From assembly GCF_001421245.1 (NCBI RefSeq), contig NZ_LMKE01000014.1:17379-67750 (forward strand): a DNA stretch of 50,372 nucleotides, in the 5' to 3' direction. The DNA is from Sphingomonas sp. Leaf10. GTDB lineage: Bacteria; Pseudomonadota; Alphaproteobacteria; Sphingomonadales; Sphingomonadaceae. The position numbers and the translations under genes are program-made. Under the pieces are notes generated by a model that ran no database searches, was not told the origin of the DNA, and worked only from the letters and a program-made list of their open reading frames with translations. Positions 8,596-19,752 of the stretch are shown piece after piece (the first letter of the stretch is position 1; every line of letters starts with the position of its first letter).

Positions 8596-9789
8596 TTACC
8601 GGGCGAACCATTCCGGGTAGCGCTGCGCCTTCTCCGCAACCAACTGCTCGTAATAGCGCATCAGGTCGACCGCGTGATCGCGGTCGGTCCTGACCCGCGC
8701 CGCCGCTGCGTTGGCCGCTGCCTTGACCACATCATAGTCGCGCGCGAACATCCGGGCGATCGCGTCCGCCGCCGATCGTGGATCGCGCGCGGCATAGGTT
8801 TCGGCAAAGGCCGGCTCGGCGATCTCGGCGCAGCCGCCCTCGTCGGGGACGATCAGCGGCAGGCCCGATGCCAACCCCTCCAGCCCGACCAGCCCGAACG
8901 GCTCGGCATCCGATCCGTGGATCAGCGCGTCGCAGCTGGCCATGATCCGGGCGAGGCGGACGCGGTCGTAGACCGGGCGGAACAGCTTGATATGCGGGCT
9001 GTTCTTCAACCGGTGTTCCAGCCGGCGGGTATGCACGCCGCTGCCGATCTGGATCATGCCGACGGGCAGATGCTCGCCCGCCATCTCGACCGCATCGAAG
9101 ATCATCGGCCAGCGTTTCTCGGCATGATGCCGTCCCAGCCCCAGCAGCAAATGCCCTTGTGGCGGCAACCCCAGCTGTTCGAGCAACGACGCGCGCAATT
9201 GTTCGTCGCGATGCTCGGGTGAAAAGAAACCGCGCTGGATGCCGAGCGGCATCGACGCATGAACGGTCAGCCCGCGCGCGGCGTGCCGCTTTTCCAGCGC
9301 CGGACCGTTGGTGACGAACGCATCCATCTTGGCGAGGTAGCGCGCCATGTAGCGCGTCCACCACATGAACGCCTCCTCGATCCGCTCGCGGCTGGCCAGC
9401 CGTTCGAACCAGCGCAAGGGGTAGGCGCCGACATTGTCGTTATGCGCGAAATAGACCTTCACCGCATCGCCCGGCCAGTCGGCGACGATGGTGGCCGGGC
9501 GCCACGGACTCGATGCCTCGACCACATCGGGATGCAGTTCGTCGAGCAGCGCGTGGATCGCCCCGCCGCGTACGAAGATGCCGTAATTGGGGTCGAGCAC
9601 CAATGTCGGCGCCTTCACCCAATGGATGCGCCCGCCACCGGGGCGTTCCTCGACGGTATTGTGCTTGGCGGGTGCTATGACGATCAGTTCGTGGCCCAGT
9701 TCGGCCATGATCGTCATCTTGTGGTCGATATAGGTGCGGACCCCGCCGCCGGTGGGCGAATAGAATTCGTTGACGTCGACGACGCGCAT
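8596..9789 (-). CDS. Family 4-type glycosyltransferase (GT-B fold)
   Basis: Retaining glycosyltransferase of the GT1/GT4 group, 397 residues, two Rossmann domains. The N-terminus carries SPTGGGVRTYI, the glycine-rich acceptor-domain loop. The C-terminal donor domain shows GLGRHHAEKR and the signature HGSDAEPFGLVGLEGLASG with the conserved Glu residues, then PDEGGCAEI. There is no signal peptide. It is the last gene of a long minus-strand run; the DUF2141 gene ends 13 bp upstream, and the membrane protein before that overlaps the DUF2141 gene, so the three are co-transcribed. It probably glycosylates a lipid or surface glycan, but donor and acceptor are unknown. Confidence 0.88.
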   Translation of the reverse strand: MRVVDVNEFYSPTGGGVRTYIDHKMTIMAELGHELIVIAPAKHNTVEERPGGGRIHWVKAPTLVLDPNYGIFVRGGAIHALLDELHPDVVEASSPWRPATIVADWPGDAVKVYFAHNDNVGAYPLRWFERLASRERIEEAFMWWTRYMARYLAKMDAFVTNGPALEKRHAARGLTVHASMPLGIQRGFFSPEHRDEQLRASLLEQLGLPPQGHLLLGLGRHHAEKRWPMIFDAVEMAGEHLPVGMIQIGSGVHTRRLEHRLKNSPHIKLFRPVYDRVRLARIMASCDALIHGSDAEPFGLVGLEGLASGLPLIVPDEGGCAEIAEPAFAETYAARDPRSAADAIARMFARDYDVVKAAANAAAARVRTDRDHAVDLMRYYEQLVAEKAQRYPEWFAR

Positions 9790-9802
9790 CGGACGGGGTC
9801 GT

Positions 9803-10318
9803 TCAGCCGAGCGGGGCGAAACCGCCCAGCCCGCGCAGATACTGGGCGCGCACGGTCGTGGTCGTCACGCCGGCCGGCACGTTGACGATCGCCTGTGCCA
9901 GCTTCGGCCGCGCCCGCCCGAGCTTGCCCGCGCCCGGAAACCCGGCGCCGTCGCGCATGAAATTGAACTTGTTGCGCCCGTCGCGGTCATGGGTGAACAG
10001 CAGCGCATAGCGGCCGGGCGACGGCGCGCGGATGCACATCTGCACCGCGCCCGACGCCGGCATCTCGGCCCAGACCCGGCGGAAGAACTTGCCCTCGGCG
10101 CGCAGGTCGCGATCGTCCTTCAGGAAATCGGCCTCGCTGGCCGGGTACAGCTCCAGCTTCAGCCGGCCGGTGCGGTCCTTCAACCCGACGACATTGACGC
10201 GGATCGCCGGCCCCTGCCCATTGTTGCAGGCGGCGGCATCGCTGCCGATCGATTGCGCGGCGGCGGGCGTGGTGACGAGCAACGCTGCACCGAGCAGCGT
10301 CAGGGGCAATTGCATCAT
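9803..10318 (-). CDS. DUF2141 domain-containing exported protein
   Basis: Small exported protein of unknown function, 171 residues. It has a signal peptide (about residues 1-22, ending PAAAQ) and one DUF2141-type beta-sandwich domain, recognisable from VNVVGLKDRTGRLKLELYPA, the CIRAPSPGRYALLFTHDRDGRNKF stretch (read in two parts) and the C-terminal VPAGVTTTTVRAQYL. One cysteine pair (in AACNN and MCIRA) could form a disulphide. The gene starts with two ATG codons at 10318/10315, and its first ATG overlaps the TGA of the upstream membrane protein gene (ATGA), so the two are translationally coupled. A glycosyltransferase follows 13 bp downstream. Confidence 0.8.
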   Translation of the reverse strand: MMQLPLTLLGAALLVTTPAAAQSIGSDAAACNNGQGPAIRVNVVGLKDRTGRLKLELYPASEADFLKDDRDLRAEGKFFRRVWAEMPASGAVQMCIRAPSPGRYALLFTHDRDGRNKFNFMRDGAGFPGAGKLGRARPKLAQAIVNVPAGVTTTTVRAQYLRGLGGFAPLG

Positions 10319-11229
10319 TCTTTCCTTGCGAGCGCAGGAAGCCCGAATGCCGCCATCAACACCGCGTGGGTAAACAGGGTGAGTGTCGCGACGAACGCGA
10401 CAAGGTCGGACAGGGCTTCGCCATGCCCGATGAACATAATCGCGAAGTTGGCGAAAAGAAGGTCTTTGTTCGGCAGCAGCGGCAAACGCGATACCACCAG
10501 CCGACCGGCGGCAAGGAACAGCCACCATTCGATGGACACGTTGGGCATAGCGAAATAGCTGGCGATGCCGAAGGCGAGCGAGCCGAGCACCAGGCGCGCG
10601 CAGTGTACGCCGAAAATCCAGCCGAGCATTGGCGCGGGCAGCGAAAATACCCGGCGCGAGAACAGCAGCAGCACGCCCGAAATCCCGACCGCGACCGCCG
10701 CCGACCAGCTAAGCATCCTGAGCTGCGACGCCGTGAACAGTTCGAAGGCGAAGGGCAGCGCCACCGCCAGCATGCCGACGGTCACGATATTGCCGGCGAT
10801 GCCCGACAGGATCGTCACGTCCTTCACCGCCCCGAACGGCGCGGTCACCATCTTGAGCCTGGCGCGCGCCCAGGCATAGAAGAACACGTCGCCCGAATAG
10901 CCGATGACGACATCGTTCGCGATCCGCTTGCGCACCAGCGCGCCGAACCCGTCGAACGGCAGCCGCCACAGCCGGCGAAAGATGAGAAAATCGAACAGCG
11001 GCGGCGACAGATAGGCGAGCGCGAAGAAGACGTAGAACCACGGCGAGTCCGGTGCGGCCAGTTCGACCCCGGCCCAGCCATGATCGAACAGCTCCCACGC
11101 CAGTCCGACGATCATCAGGCCGGACAATGCCGCGCCAAGGATGCGCGGCCAGCGCGGACGGAACCGCTCCAGCGGTTCCAGCCCGGCCAGATCGGGACCA
11201 GCCCGTGCGGCGTCGGTATCGCTTACCAT
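10315..11229 (-). CDS. Multispanning membrane protein of unknown function
   Basis: I do not recognise this gene firmly. The 304-residue protein has roughly seven hydrophobic segments: near residues 31-47, 64-82, about 135-165, 172-190, 203-225, 230-248 and 255-300. Polar conserved-looking loops are GYSGDVFFYAWARARLK (about 110-126) and SRLPLLPNKDLLFAN (about 246-260). The general plan recalls the AglD2/UPF0104 (LPG synthase transmembrane) proteins that often accompany glycosyltransferases, but this is inference. Its stop overlaps the start of the DUF2141 gene, and a glycosyltransferase follows, so a role in building or moving a glycolipid is plausible. It starts 42 bp after the maleylacetoacetate isomerase gene. 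Confidence 0.7.
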   Translation of the reverse strand: MVSDTDAARAGPDLAGLEPLERFRPRWPRILGAALSGLMIVGLAWELFDHGWAGVELAAPDSPWFYVFFALAYLSPPLFDFLIFRRLWRLPFDGFGALVRKRIANDVVIGYSGDVFFYAWARARLKMVTAPFGAVKDVTILSGIAGNIVTVGMLAVALPFAFELFTASQLRMLSWSAAVAVGISGVLLLFSRRVFSLPAPMLGWIFGVHCARLVLGSLAFGIASYFAMPNVSIEWWLFLAAGRLVVSRLPLLPNKDLLFANFAIMFIGHGEALSDLVAFVATLTLFTHAVLMAAFGLPALARKE

Positions 11230-11271
11230 GTCGCGCGACGTCCTACGCGGTCGGCCCAGCGTTCGCCAGCA

Positions 11272-11910
11272 TCATGCCGCGGGTGCCATCCGGTCGGGAT
11301 GCGCAGCGACGAAGGCCGGCAGCGCCGACGCCCGCGCATCGATCGCGACCAGTTTCGGCCATGGCGACAGGTCGAGTTCGAACCGCCGCGCATTGTAGAG
11401 TTGCGGCACGAGGCAGCAATCGACCACGCCGGGCGCGTCGCCGCCGAAGAAGCCGTCCGCCGGCGCGCTCGCCTCCAGCGCGTCGAGGCCCAGCGCGATC
11501 CAGTGACGATACCACTCCGCCTTCGCCGCCGCATCGGCCCCGAAATGGCTTTCCAGCCGCTGCAACACGCGCAGATTGTCGATCGGGTGGATGTCGGCGA
11601 CGATCACCAGCGCCAACGCCAGCGCCTGCGCGCGGGCCAGCGGATCGGCGGGGAACAGGCGCGGTTCGGGATAGGCGGTATCCAGCCAGTCGAGGATCGC
11701 CAGCGACTGGGTCAGCACCGTCCCGTCGGACAGCGCCAGTGCGGGCACCAACCCTTGCGGGTTGCGCGCCAGATGGTCGGCGGACCGCTGCTCGCCCTTC
11801 AGCAGCGAAATCTCGACGCGGTCGTGGGTGACGCGCTTCAGGTTCAACGCGATGCGGACGCGATAGCCGGCCGACGACCGGAAATAGTCGTACAGCGTCA
11901 CGTCACTCAC
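11272..11910 (-). CDS. maiA: Maleylacetoacetate isomerase (zeta-class glutathione transferase)
   Basis: Glutathione-dependent cis-trans isomerisation of maleylacetoacetate to fumarylacetoacetate in tyrosine/homogentisate breakdown. The 212-residue product begins VSDVTLYDYF and shows the zeta-class active-site run RSSAGYRVRIAL (11-22), the glutathione-binding NPQGLVPAL (50-58) and ADIHPIDNLRVL (105-116), the family's best marker. The start is a GTG (11908-11910) whose GTGA overlaps the lepB stop; longer reading into lepB is out of family length. The active-site Cys seen in many homologues (SSCSWR) is Ala here. No other homogentisate gene is nearby, so it could also act on other glutathione substrates. 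Confidence 0.85.
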   Translation of the reverse strand: MSDVTLYDYFRSSAGYRVRIALNLKRVTHDRVEISLLKGEQRSADHLARNPQGLVPALALSDGTVLTQSLAILDWLDTAYPEPRLFPADPLARAQALALALVIVADIHPIDNLRVLQRLESHFGADAAAKAEWYRHWIALGLDALEASAPADGFFGGDAPGVVDCCLVPQLYNARRFELDLSPWPKLVAIDARASALPAFVAAHPDRMAPAA

Positions 11911-12866
11911 TGGGCGTCGCCCCGTGACGGCACCAGCGAGGTGCCCGCGCGACCGCTGCGGAACGAGCTGAACCATGTTGCCGGGTTCAGGCTGGTCGTG
12001 CCGTCGAGCGAGAAGGTGATGAACTCGGCACGCCCGCCGATATTCTCCCATGGCACCGGCCCGCCCAACCCCCGCTCGGCTTCCGAGAAGCGGCTGTCGG
12101 CGCTGTTGTCGCGATTGTCGCCCATCAGGAAGACATGGTTGGCCGGAATCACGATCGGCGCGAAATTGTCGCCCTGCGAATAACCGAGATCGATCGTGTC
12201 ATATTGCCGCCCGTTGGACAGCGTTTCGCGAACCATCGGCAGGCGGCAGAACGCGCCCTTGTCGGTCCGCACCAGCGCGCCGGGATATTGATACGCATCG
12301 CAGCGGGTATTGGCGTCGACCGGGATCATTGCGTCGCCCATCGCTTTGCGCGGAATGGCGACGTCGTTGATGTAGACGACACCCCCCGCCACCTCCAGCC
12401 GGTCGCCCGGCAGACCGATGACGCGCTTGATCAGGTCGGTGTTGCTGCCGGGCGGCTTGACGATAACCACGTCGCCGCGCTCCGGCATCGATCCCCACAG
12501 GCGACCATGCCATGCCGGCAACTGCACGCTCCACGTATCCTGCGGCTGATGCAGCACGATGTCGCGGAACATCGCCACCGGATTGGGGATGGTCGGCGAC
12601 ACGAACGACCAGCCATAGGCATATTTGCTCACCACCAGCCGATCGCCGACGCGCAGGCCCGGCAGCATCGATTCGGAGGGGATGTAGAACGGCTTGGCGA
12701 TGAAGCTGTGAAAGCCCAGCACCACCAGCAACAGCCAGAACAGCCCGCGCAATTCGCCCTTCCAGTCGAGCCGCGCACGTCGCGGCGGATGCTGGTGGGC
12801 AGGCGCCGGGGTCGGCGACGACGCAGGAACCCCCTGGTTCTCCAGCGCCAGATGATCGGCCATCAA
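11907..12866 (-). CDS. lepB: Signal peptidase I
   Basis: Membrane-bound serine/lysine protease that removes signal peptides from Sec- and Tat-exported proteins. The 319-residue protein has a proline-rich cytoplasmic N-terminus (1-35), one transmembrane helix (about 40-58), then the catalytic box YIPSESMLPGL with Ser66 as the likely nucleophile and IKRVIGLPGD with Lys147 as the general base. Box E is GHVFLMGDNRDNSADSR-like near residues 245-262. Two ATG codons open the gene; the first lies 5 bp after the acpS stop. Its own stop overlaps the GTG of maiA. In many alphaproteobacteria rnc and era follow lepB; here they do not. Confidence 0.95.
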   Translation of the reverse strand: MMADHLALENQGVPASSPTPAPAHQHPPRRARLDWKGELRGLFWLLLVVLGFHSFIAKPFYIPSESMLPGLRVGDRLVVSKYAYGWSFVSPTIPNPVAMFRDIVLHQPQDTWSVQLPAWHGRLWGSMPERGDVVIVKPPGSNTDLIKRVIGLPGDRLEVAGGVVYINDVAIPRKAMGDAMIPVDANTRCDAYQYPGALVRTDKGAFCRLPMVRETLSNGRQYDTIDLGYSQGDNFAPIVIPANHVFLMGDNRDNSADSRFSEAERGLGGPVPWENIGGRAEFITFSLDGTTSLNPATWFSSFRSGRAGTSLVPSRGDAQ

Positions 12867-12871
12867 TCGTC

Positions 12872-13279
12872 CTACTCTGTTGCCGGCACCGCCTCGATGA
12901 TGACGAACGCCTGCGCCCAGGGGTGATCGTCGGTCATCGTCAGATGCACTTTGGCGACGTGGCCCTCGGGCATCATCGCGTCAAGTCGCGCTTTCGCTCC
13001 ACCGGTCAGCGCCAGTGTCGGCGCGCCCGATGGAGCGTTGACCACGCCGATGTCGCGCATGAACACGCCCGCCGCGAAACCCGTGCCGACCGCCTTCGAA
13101 AACGCTTCCTTGGCGGCGAAGCGCTTGGCGAGCGTCCCGGCGCGCGTGAAGGGGCGTTTGGCGGCCTTCGCCTGTTCGACGTCGGTGAACACGCGGTGGA
13201 GGAAACGGTCGCCGAAGCGGTCGAGCGACGACTGGATGCGTTCGATATTGCAGAGGTCCGAGCCGAGACCGATGATCAT
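12872..13279 (-). CDS. acpS: Holo-[acyl-carrier-protein] synthase
   Basis: Transfers 4'-phosphopantetheine from CoA to Ser of apo-ACP for fatty acid synthesis; cytosolic trimer in the family. The 135-residue protein has the N-terminal [15 protein letters not shown] with the Mg-binding Asp8, [15 protein letters not shown] with the conserved Glu and Lys, and a C-terminal [15 protein letters not shown] strand. It lies in the pyrE-pdxJ-acpS-lepB order. Unusually, a 142-bp palindromic repeat sits directly in front of the gene, and the only good Shine-Dalgarno sequence (GGGGAG) is the repeat's outer edge, inside a 10-bp hairpin. Translation may therefore depend on hairpin opening. Confidence 0.95.
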   Translation of the reverse strand: MIIGLGSDLCNIERIQSSLDRFGDRFLHRVFTDVEQAKAAKRPFTRAGTLAKRFAAKEAFSKAVGTGFAAGVFMRDIGVVNAPSGAPTLALTGGAKARLDAMMPEGHVAKVHLTMTDDHPWAQAFVIIEAVPATE

Positions 13280-13280
13280 A

Positions 13281-13421
13281 AGATACTCCCCAAGCTTGCT
13301 TGGGGAGGGGGACCGCCGCCGAAGGCGGTGGTGGAGGGGGGGCGCGCAGCGCCGGCTGCGCCGCCGCCCCCTCCACCATGCTGCGCATGGTCCCCCTCCC
13401 CATCTGCGATGGGAAGGATTT
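13281..13421. repeat. Palindromic intergenic repeat, family A copy 2
   Basis: About 141 bp filling the whole gap between pdxJ and acpS inside an operon. The left arm (13286-13340) and right arm (13366-13420) are inverted copies built of GGGGAGGGGGACC and GGTGGAGGGG blocks, the same as at 3543-3687; hairpin tips differ between copies. The arms could form one long cruciform or RNA hairpin, with consequences for read-through into acpS. Confidence 0.85.
13286..13307 (-). promoter_or_regulatory. Hairpin holding the acpS ribosome-binding site
   Basis: On the minus strand the RNA reads CUCCCCAAGC-AA-GCUUGGGGAG, a perfect 10-bp inverted repeat. The 3' arm's GGGGAG (complement of 13286-13291) lies 6 nt before the acpS ATG and is the only visible Shine-Dalgarno sequence. 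The site is therefore sequestered when the hairpin forms. It is the outer tip of the family A repeat. Confidence 0.6.
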
Positions 13422-14150
13422 TCACCGCGCGGTCTCCATCAGATCCTTCATCCGCCGCACCATCGGGCCGAGGCCGCCGAAAATCGCCTCCCCGATCAGG
13501 AAATGCCCGATGTTCAGTTCGCGCACCTGCGGGATCGCCGCGATCGGAATCACATTGTCGAACGTCAGCCCATGCCCGGCATGGACCTCGATCCCGTTCT
13601 TCGCCGCCAGCGCCGCCGCATCGGCGATGCGGCGCAGTTCGGCGACCTGCTCCTCACCGGCCAGTTCGGCATAGCGGCCGGTATGCAGTTCGACCACCGG
13701 CGCGCCCAGCGCGACCGCCGCGGCAATCTGTTCGGAATCGGGTTCGATGAACAGCGACACCCGCACCCGTGCCGCCCCAAGTTCACGCATCATCGGAGCA
13801 AGCGTGTTGTGCTGACCAGCGGCATCCAGGCCGCCCTCGGTGGTACGTTCCTCGCGCTTTTCGGGAACGATGCACGCGGCGTGCGGACGATGGCGCAGCG
13901 CGATGCCGAGCATCTCGTCGGTCGCCGCCATTTCCAGATTGAGCGGCACGGTCAGTTCCGCCGACAGCCGCGCGATATCGTCGTCGGTGATGTGGCGGCG
14001 GTCCTCGCGCAAATGGGCGGTGATCCCGTCCGCGCCGTGTTCGGCCGCCAGCAGCGCCGCCCGCACCGGATCGGGATAGCCCGATCCGCGCGCATTGCGG
14101 ACCGTCGCAACGTGGTCGATGTTGACGCCGAGCCGCAGCGGCCCGCTCAT
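13422..14150 (-). CDS. pdxJ: Pyridoxine 5'-phosphate synthase
   Basis: Condenses 1-deoxy-D-xylulose-5-phosphate with 3-amino-2-oxopropyl phosphate to make pyridoxine 5'-phosphate, the vitamin B6 ring-closing step. The protein is 242 residues, normal for the TIM-barrel family. It begins with the diagnostic [18 protein letters not shown] (about 5-22), has HLREDRRHI near 45-53, LEMAATDEM near 72-80, and [11 protein letters not shown] and [11 protein letters not shown] phosphate-binding segments. The start overlaps the pyrE stop by 4 nt (ATGA). A palindromic repeat separates it from acpS downstream. Confidence 0.96.
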   Translation of the reverse strand: MSGPLRLGVNIDHVATVRNARGSGYPDPVRAALLAAEHGADGITAHLREDRRHITDDDIARLSAELTVPLNLEMAATDEMLGIALRHRPHAACIVPEKREERTTEGGLDAAGQHNTLAPMMRELGAARVRVSLFIEPDSEQIAAAVALGAPVVELHTGRYAELAGEEQVAELRRIADAAALAAKNGIEVHAGHGLTFDNVIPIAAIPQVRELNIGHFLIGEAIFGGLGPMVRRMKDLMETAR

Positions 14151-14728
14151 GCCGCGCGGCTCCCCGGCTTTATCGCCGGGATCGCCGCCAGCTCGGCGGG
14201 CAGTGCATCGGGCTGATAGCTCGGCACGTCGAGGCGGATGAGCGGAAAGAACGGCACGCCCAGATCGGCAGTGCCGTTCGACCGGTCGACCAGCGACGCC
14301 GCCGCGACGACTTCGCCACCCGCTGCTCCGATCGCGGCAATGGCTTCGCGCGACGACAGGCCGGTGGTCACGACATCCTCCATCATCAGCACGCGTGTGC
14401 CGGCATCGATGCGAAAGCCGCGCCGCAGTTCGAACGTACCGGTCGGCCGTTCGAGGAACATCGCGGCCACGCCCAGCGACCGGCCCATCTCATGCCCGAC
14501 GATCACCCCGCCCATCGCCGGCGCGATCACGACCTCGATCGATTCGCGCACGTCGCCCGGCAGGCGGCGGGCGAGTTCGTCGCACAGCCGCGCGGCCCGG
14601 CGGGGGTCCATCAACACGCGCGCGCATTGCAGATAGCGTGACGAACGCAGCCCCGACGACAGGATGAAGTGTCCCTCCAGCAGCGCTTCCGCCTGCCGGA
14701 ATTCGTCGAGGATCGCGTCGTCGTTCAT
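14147..14728 (-). CDS. pyrE: Orotate phosphoribosyltransferase
   Basis: Makes orotidine 5'-phosphate from orotate and PRPP in pyrimidine synthesis. About 193 residues if it starts at the ATG at 14728; in-frame ATGs at 14737 and 14746 would add 3 or 6 residues and cannot be excluded. Motifs are [17 protein letters not shown] near the N-terminus, [15 protein letters not shown] in the middle and the PRPP-binding [14 protein letters not shown] near 112-125. The stop overlaps the pdxJ start (ATGA). It is the first gene of the minus-strand run and is divergent from ctaC, whose promoter must lie in the roughly 170-bp gap between them. Confidence 0.94.
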   Translation of the reverse strand: MNDDAILDEFRQAEALLEGHFILSSGLRSSRYLQCARVLMDPRRAARLCDELARRLPGDVRESIEVVIAPAMGGVIVGHEMGRSLGVAAMFLERPTGTFELRRGFRIDAGTRVLMMEDVVTTGLSSREAIAAIGAAGGEVVAAASLVDRSNGTADLGVPFFPLIRLDVPSYQPDALPAELAAIPAIKPGSRAA

Positions 14729-14796
14729 GGCTGTCATCCCGCCCATTGCCGTCGCGCGCCCTCTACTGCCGCCGGGGGTGCGTTCGCAACCATCGC

Positions 14797-14825
14797 TTGA
14801 GGCCGGGCGACATGCCGCGTATAGC
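14797..14825 (+). promoter_or_regulatory. Candidate sigma-70-type promoter of ctaC-ctaD
   Basis: TTGAGG (14797-14802) and TATAGC (14820-14825) are separated by 17 bases. Transcription would start near 14832, giving a leader of about 85-105 nt before ctaC. Prediction by eye only. Confidence 0.4.
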
Positions 14826-14916
14826 CCGGTGGGTTAGGGTTTCCAAACGCCCGCGCGACGCGACCACGCCAATCTAGAAGCGTGCCGCGTGCCACATAAC
14901 GGGGTGACACGACACG

Positions 14917-17788
<2,872 letters not shown>

Positions 17789-17810
17789 CCCGGCCTGCGG
17801 ACGAAAAACG

Positions 17811-17840
17811 AAAACGCCCCGGAGCGATCCGGGGCGTTTT
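17811..17840 (+). terminator. Rho-independent terminator after ctaD
   Basis: A perfect 13-bp stem (AAAACGCCCCGGA / TCCGGGGCGTTTT, loop GCGA) followed by TCTTT lies 22 bp after the ctaD stop. It closes the ctaC-ctaD transcript. Confidence 0.92.
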
Positions 17841-17982
17841 TCTTTGGATTTTCGGGGTTCGGACCGGCTGCGCAACCGTCTTGGTAACGTCAAATTAACC
17901 ATCGTTCCGCTCAAAATTCCGTACGTTAAGCATTCCCCAACCATAGTCCCCTATCCCCGGTGTCAGCGTACAGGGGATTGCC

Positions 17983-19752
17983 ATGTTGGGCGACGAAACG
18001 ATCATCGATACTGCTGATCGGACAGCGATTTCGGAACAGACGACGCGGGCCTTGCCCGTCGATGCCGCACCCGTCACGGGCCTGACCGCCAGACACGGCG
18101 TGGTCGGCGCCGCCGCCCTGTTGGCAGCATGTGATTCGGGCGGTGGGTCGGGTGCCGGCACCGTCACCGTCGCCGGTCCCAACCCGACGCCGACACCAAC
18201 GCCGACACCGACCCCCAGCCCGACGCCGGCCGCCAATGTCGCCGCACGTTCGGCCAGCCGGTTCCTGGCGCAGGCGACGATGGGCGCGACCCGTGCCAGC
18301 ATCGATTCGGTCCTGAACACCGGGGTCGCCGCATGGATCGAGGCGCAGTTCGCCATTCCGCGCCAGACCAGCCACTGGGACTGGATGGTCGCGAACGGCG
18401 CGACCGAATCGATCAAGGTCAACGTCCAGAGCCAGTATGACGCGAGCGTGTGGCGACAGGCGATCGCCGGCCCCGATGCGTTGCGCCAGCGGATCACGCT
18501 CGCGCTGTTCGACTATCTGGTCGTCGGCATGGGCGTGCTGAACATCGACTGGCGCGCGCTTTCCGTCGCCGCCTACACCGATATCCTCGCCGACCATGCG
18601 TTCGGAAATTACCGCGACCTGCTGGGTGCCATCACCCGCAACGGAGCGATGGGCCTGTTCCTGACCTTCGTGAACAACCGCAAGGGCAATCCGTCGACCG
18701 GCAGCCTGCCCGACGAGAATTATGCACGCGAATTGATGCAGCTGTTCACGCTGGGCGTGAACCAGCTCGAACAGGACGGCACCGTCCGCATGTCGAACGG
18801 ACAGGCGCTCGAAACCTATACGCTCGACGACGTATCGCAACTGGCTCGGGTGTTCACCGGGCTGCAGCTTGCCTCCAGCGACCGCAAGACGGCCGACCGG
18901 ATGCGCGAGCCGCTGATCATGAACAGCGAGCTCAACGAAACGGGATCGTCGACCTTCCTGGGCGCGACCGTGTCGGGCGGCGGGATGGCGGCGATCGACG
19001 CCGCGCTCGACGTCATCTTCCGCCACCCGAACATCGCGCCGTTCGTGTCGAAGCAGCTGATCCAGCGCCTGGTCACGTCGAACCCAAGCCCGGCCTATGT
19101 CGGGCGCGTCGCCGCCGCCTTCGCCAACAATGGCAGCGGCGTGCGCGGCGACATGAAGGCGATCATCCGGGCGATCCTGCTCGACCCCGAAGCACGCGAC
19201 GACGCAGCGGCGCTCAACACCACGACCGGCGGCCGGCTGCGCGAACCGGTGCTGCGGCTGACCAACTGGGCGCGCGCGTTCGGCGTCACCTCGCCGAGCG
19301 ACACCTGGGGGTTCGGCGCCACGACCAACACCACCACCCGGCTGGGGCAAGGCATCGGCCGCGCGCCGAGCGTGTTCGGCTTCGTCCGTCCCGGCTTCAC
19401 GCCGCCGGGCACGGCGATGGCGCAGGCCGGGCTGACCGCACCCGAATTCCTGATCGCCAGCGAACAGACCAATATCGCCTACATCAACTACATGCAGTCG
19501 CTGGTCGGCGGTGGCACCGGCGATACCAAGGCCGATTATGCGCCGATGATGGCATTGGCGTCGGACAGCGCGAAGCTGGTCGACGAAGTCAATCTGATCC
19601 TCGCCGCCGGACAACTGCGCGCATCGACCATCGCGTCGATCCGGGCCGCCGTCGACAGCATCCCGCTGACAGCGAACAACGCCACGCTCAACCGAACCGG
19701 GGTCGCGATCCTGCTGACCCTCGCTTCGCCCGACTATCTGGTGCTCAAATGA
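17983..19752 (+). CDS. DUF1800 family exported protein
   Basis: Function unknown. The 589-residue protein has an unusual N-terminus: about 35 polar residues, then TARHGVVGAAALLAAC, which ends in a lipobox-like Cys50 but lacks the twin arginine many relatives carry. A Pro-Thr repeat linker (about 67-82) leads into the DUF1800 domain, recognised from ASRFLAQATMGATR, LRQRITLALFDYLV, YTDILADHAFGNYRDLL and PDENYARELMQLFTLG (in order, about 85-255) and HPNIAPFVSKQLIQRLVTSNP near 345-365. AGGGGAT precedes the ATG. Its stop overlaps the start of a DUF1501 gene (ATGA), the standard partner. Export to the periplasm or outer surface is inferred. Confidence 0.85.
   Translation: MLGDETIIDTADRTAISEQTTRALPVDAAPVTGLTARHGVVGAAALLAACDSGGGSGAGTVTVAGPNPTPTPTPTPTPSPTPAANVAARSASRFLAQATMGATRASIDSVLNTGVAAWIEAQFAIPRQTSHWDWMVANGATESIKVNVQSQYDASVWRQAIAGPDALRQRITLALFDYLVVGMGVLNIDWRALSVAAYTDILADHAFGNYRDLLGAITRNGAMGLFLTFVNNRKGNPSTGSLPDENYARELMQLFTLGVNQLEQDGTVRMSNGQALETYTLDDVSQLARVFTGLQLASSDRKTADRMREPLIMNSELNETGSSTFLGATVSGGGMAAIDAALDVIFRHPNIAPFVSKQLIQRLVTSNPSPAYVGRVAAAFANNGSGVRGDMKAIIRAILLDPEARDDAAALNTTTGGRLREPVLRLTNWARAFGVTSPSDTWGFGATTNTTTRLGQGIGRAPSVFGFVRPGFTPPGTAMAQAGLTAPEFLIASEQTNIAYINYMQSLVGGGTGDTKADYAPMMALASDSAKLVDEVNLILAAGQLRASTIASIRAAVDSIPLTANNATLNRTGVAILLTLASPDYLVLK

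Noticed and set aside
10366..12183. 605-residue plus-strand ORF opposite the membrane protein, maiA and lepB end
   Set aside because: Spans three unrelated minus-strand genes; composition of a shadow.
18183..18230. Short tandem ACC/CCG-type repeats, CRISPR-like at first glance
   Set aside because: They encode the Pro-Thr linker of the DUF1800 protein; no spacers.
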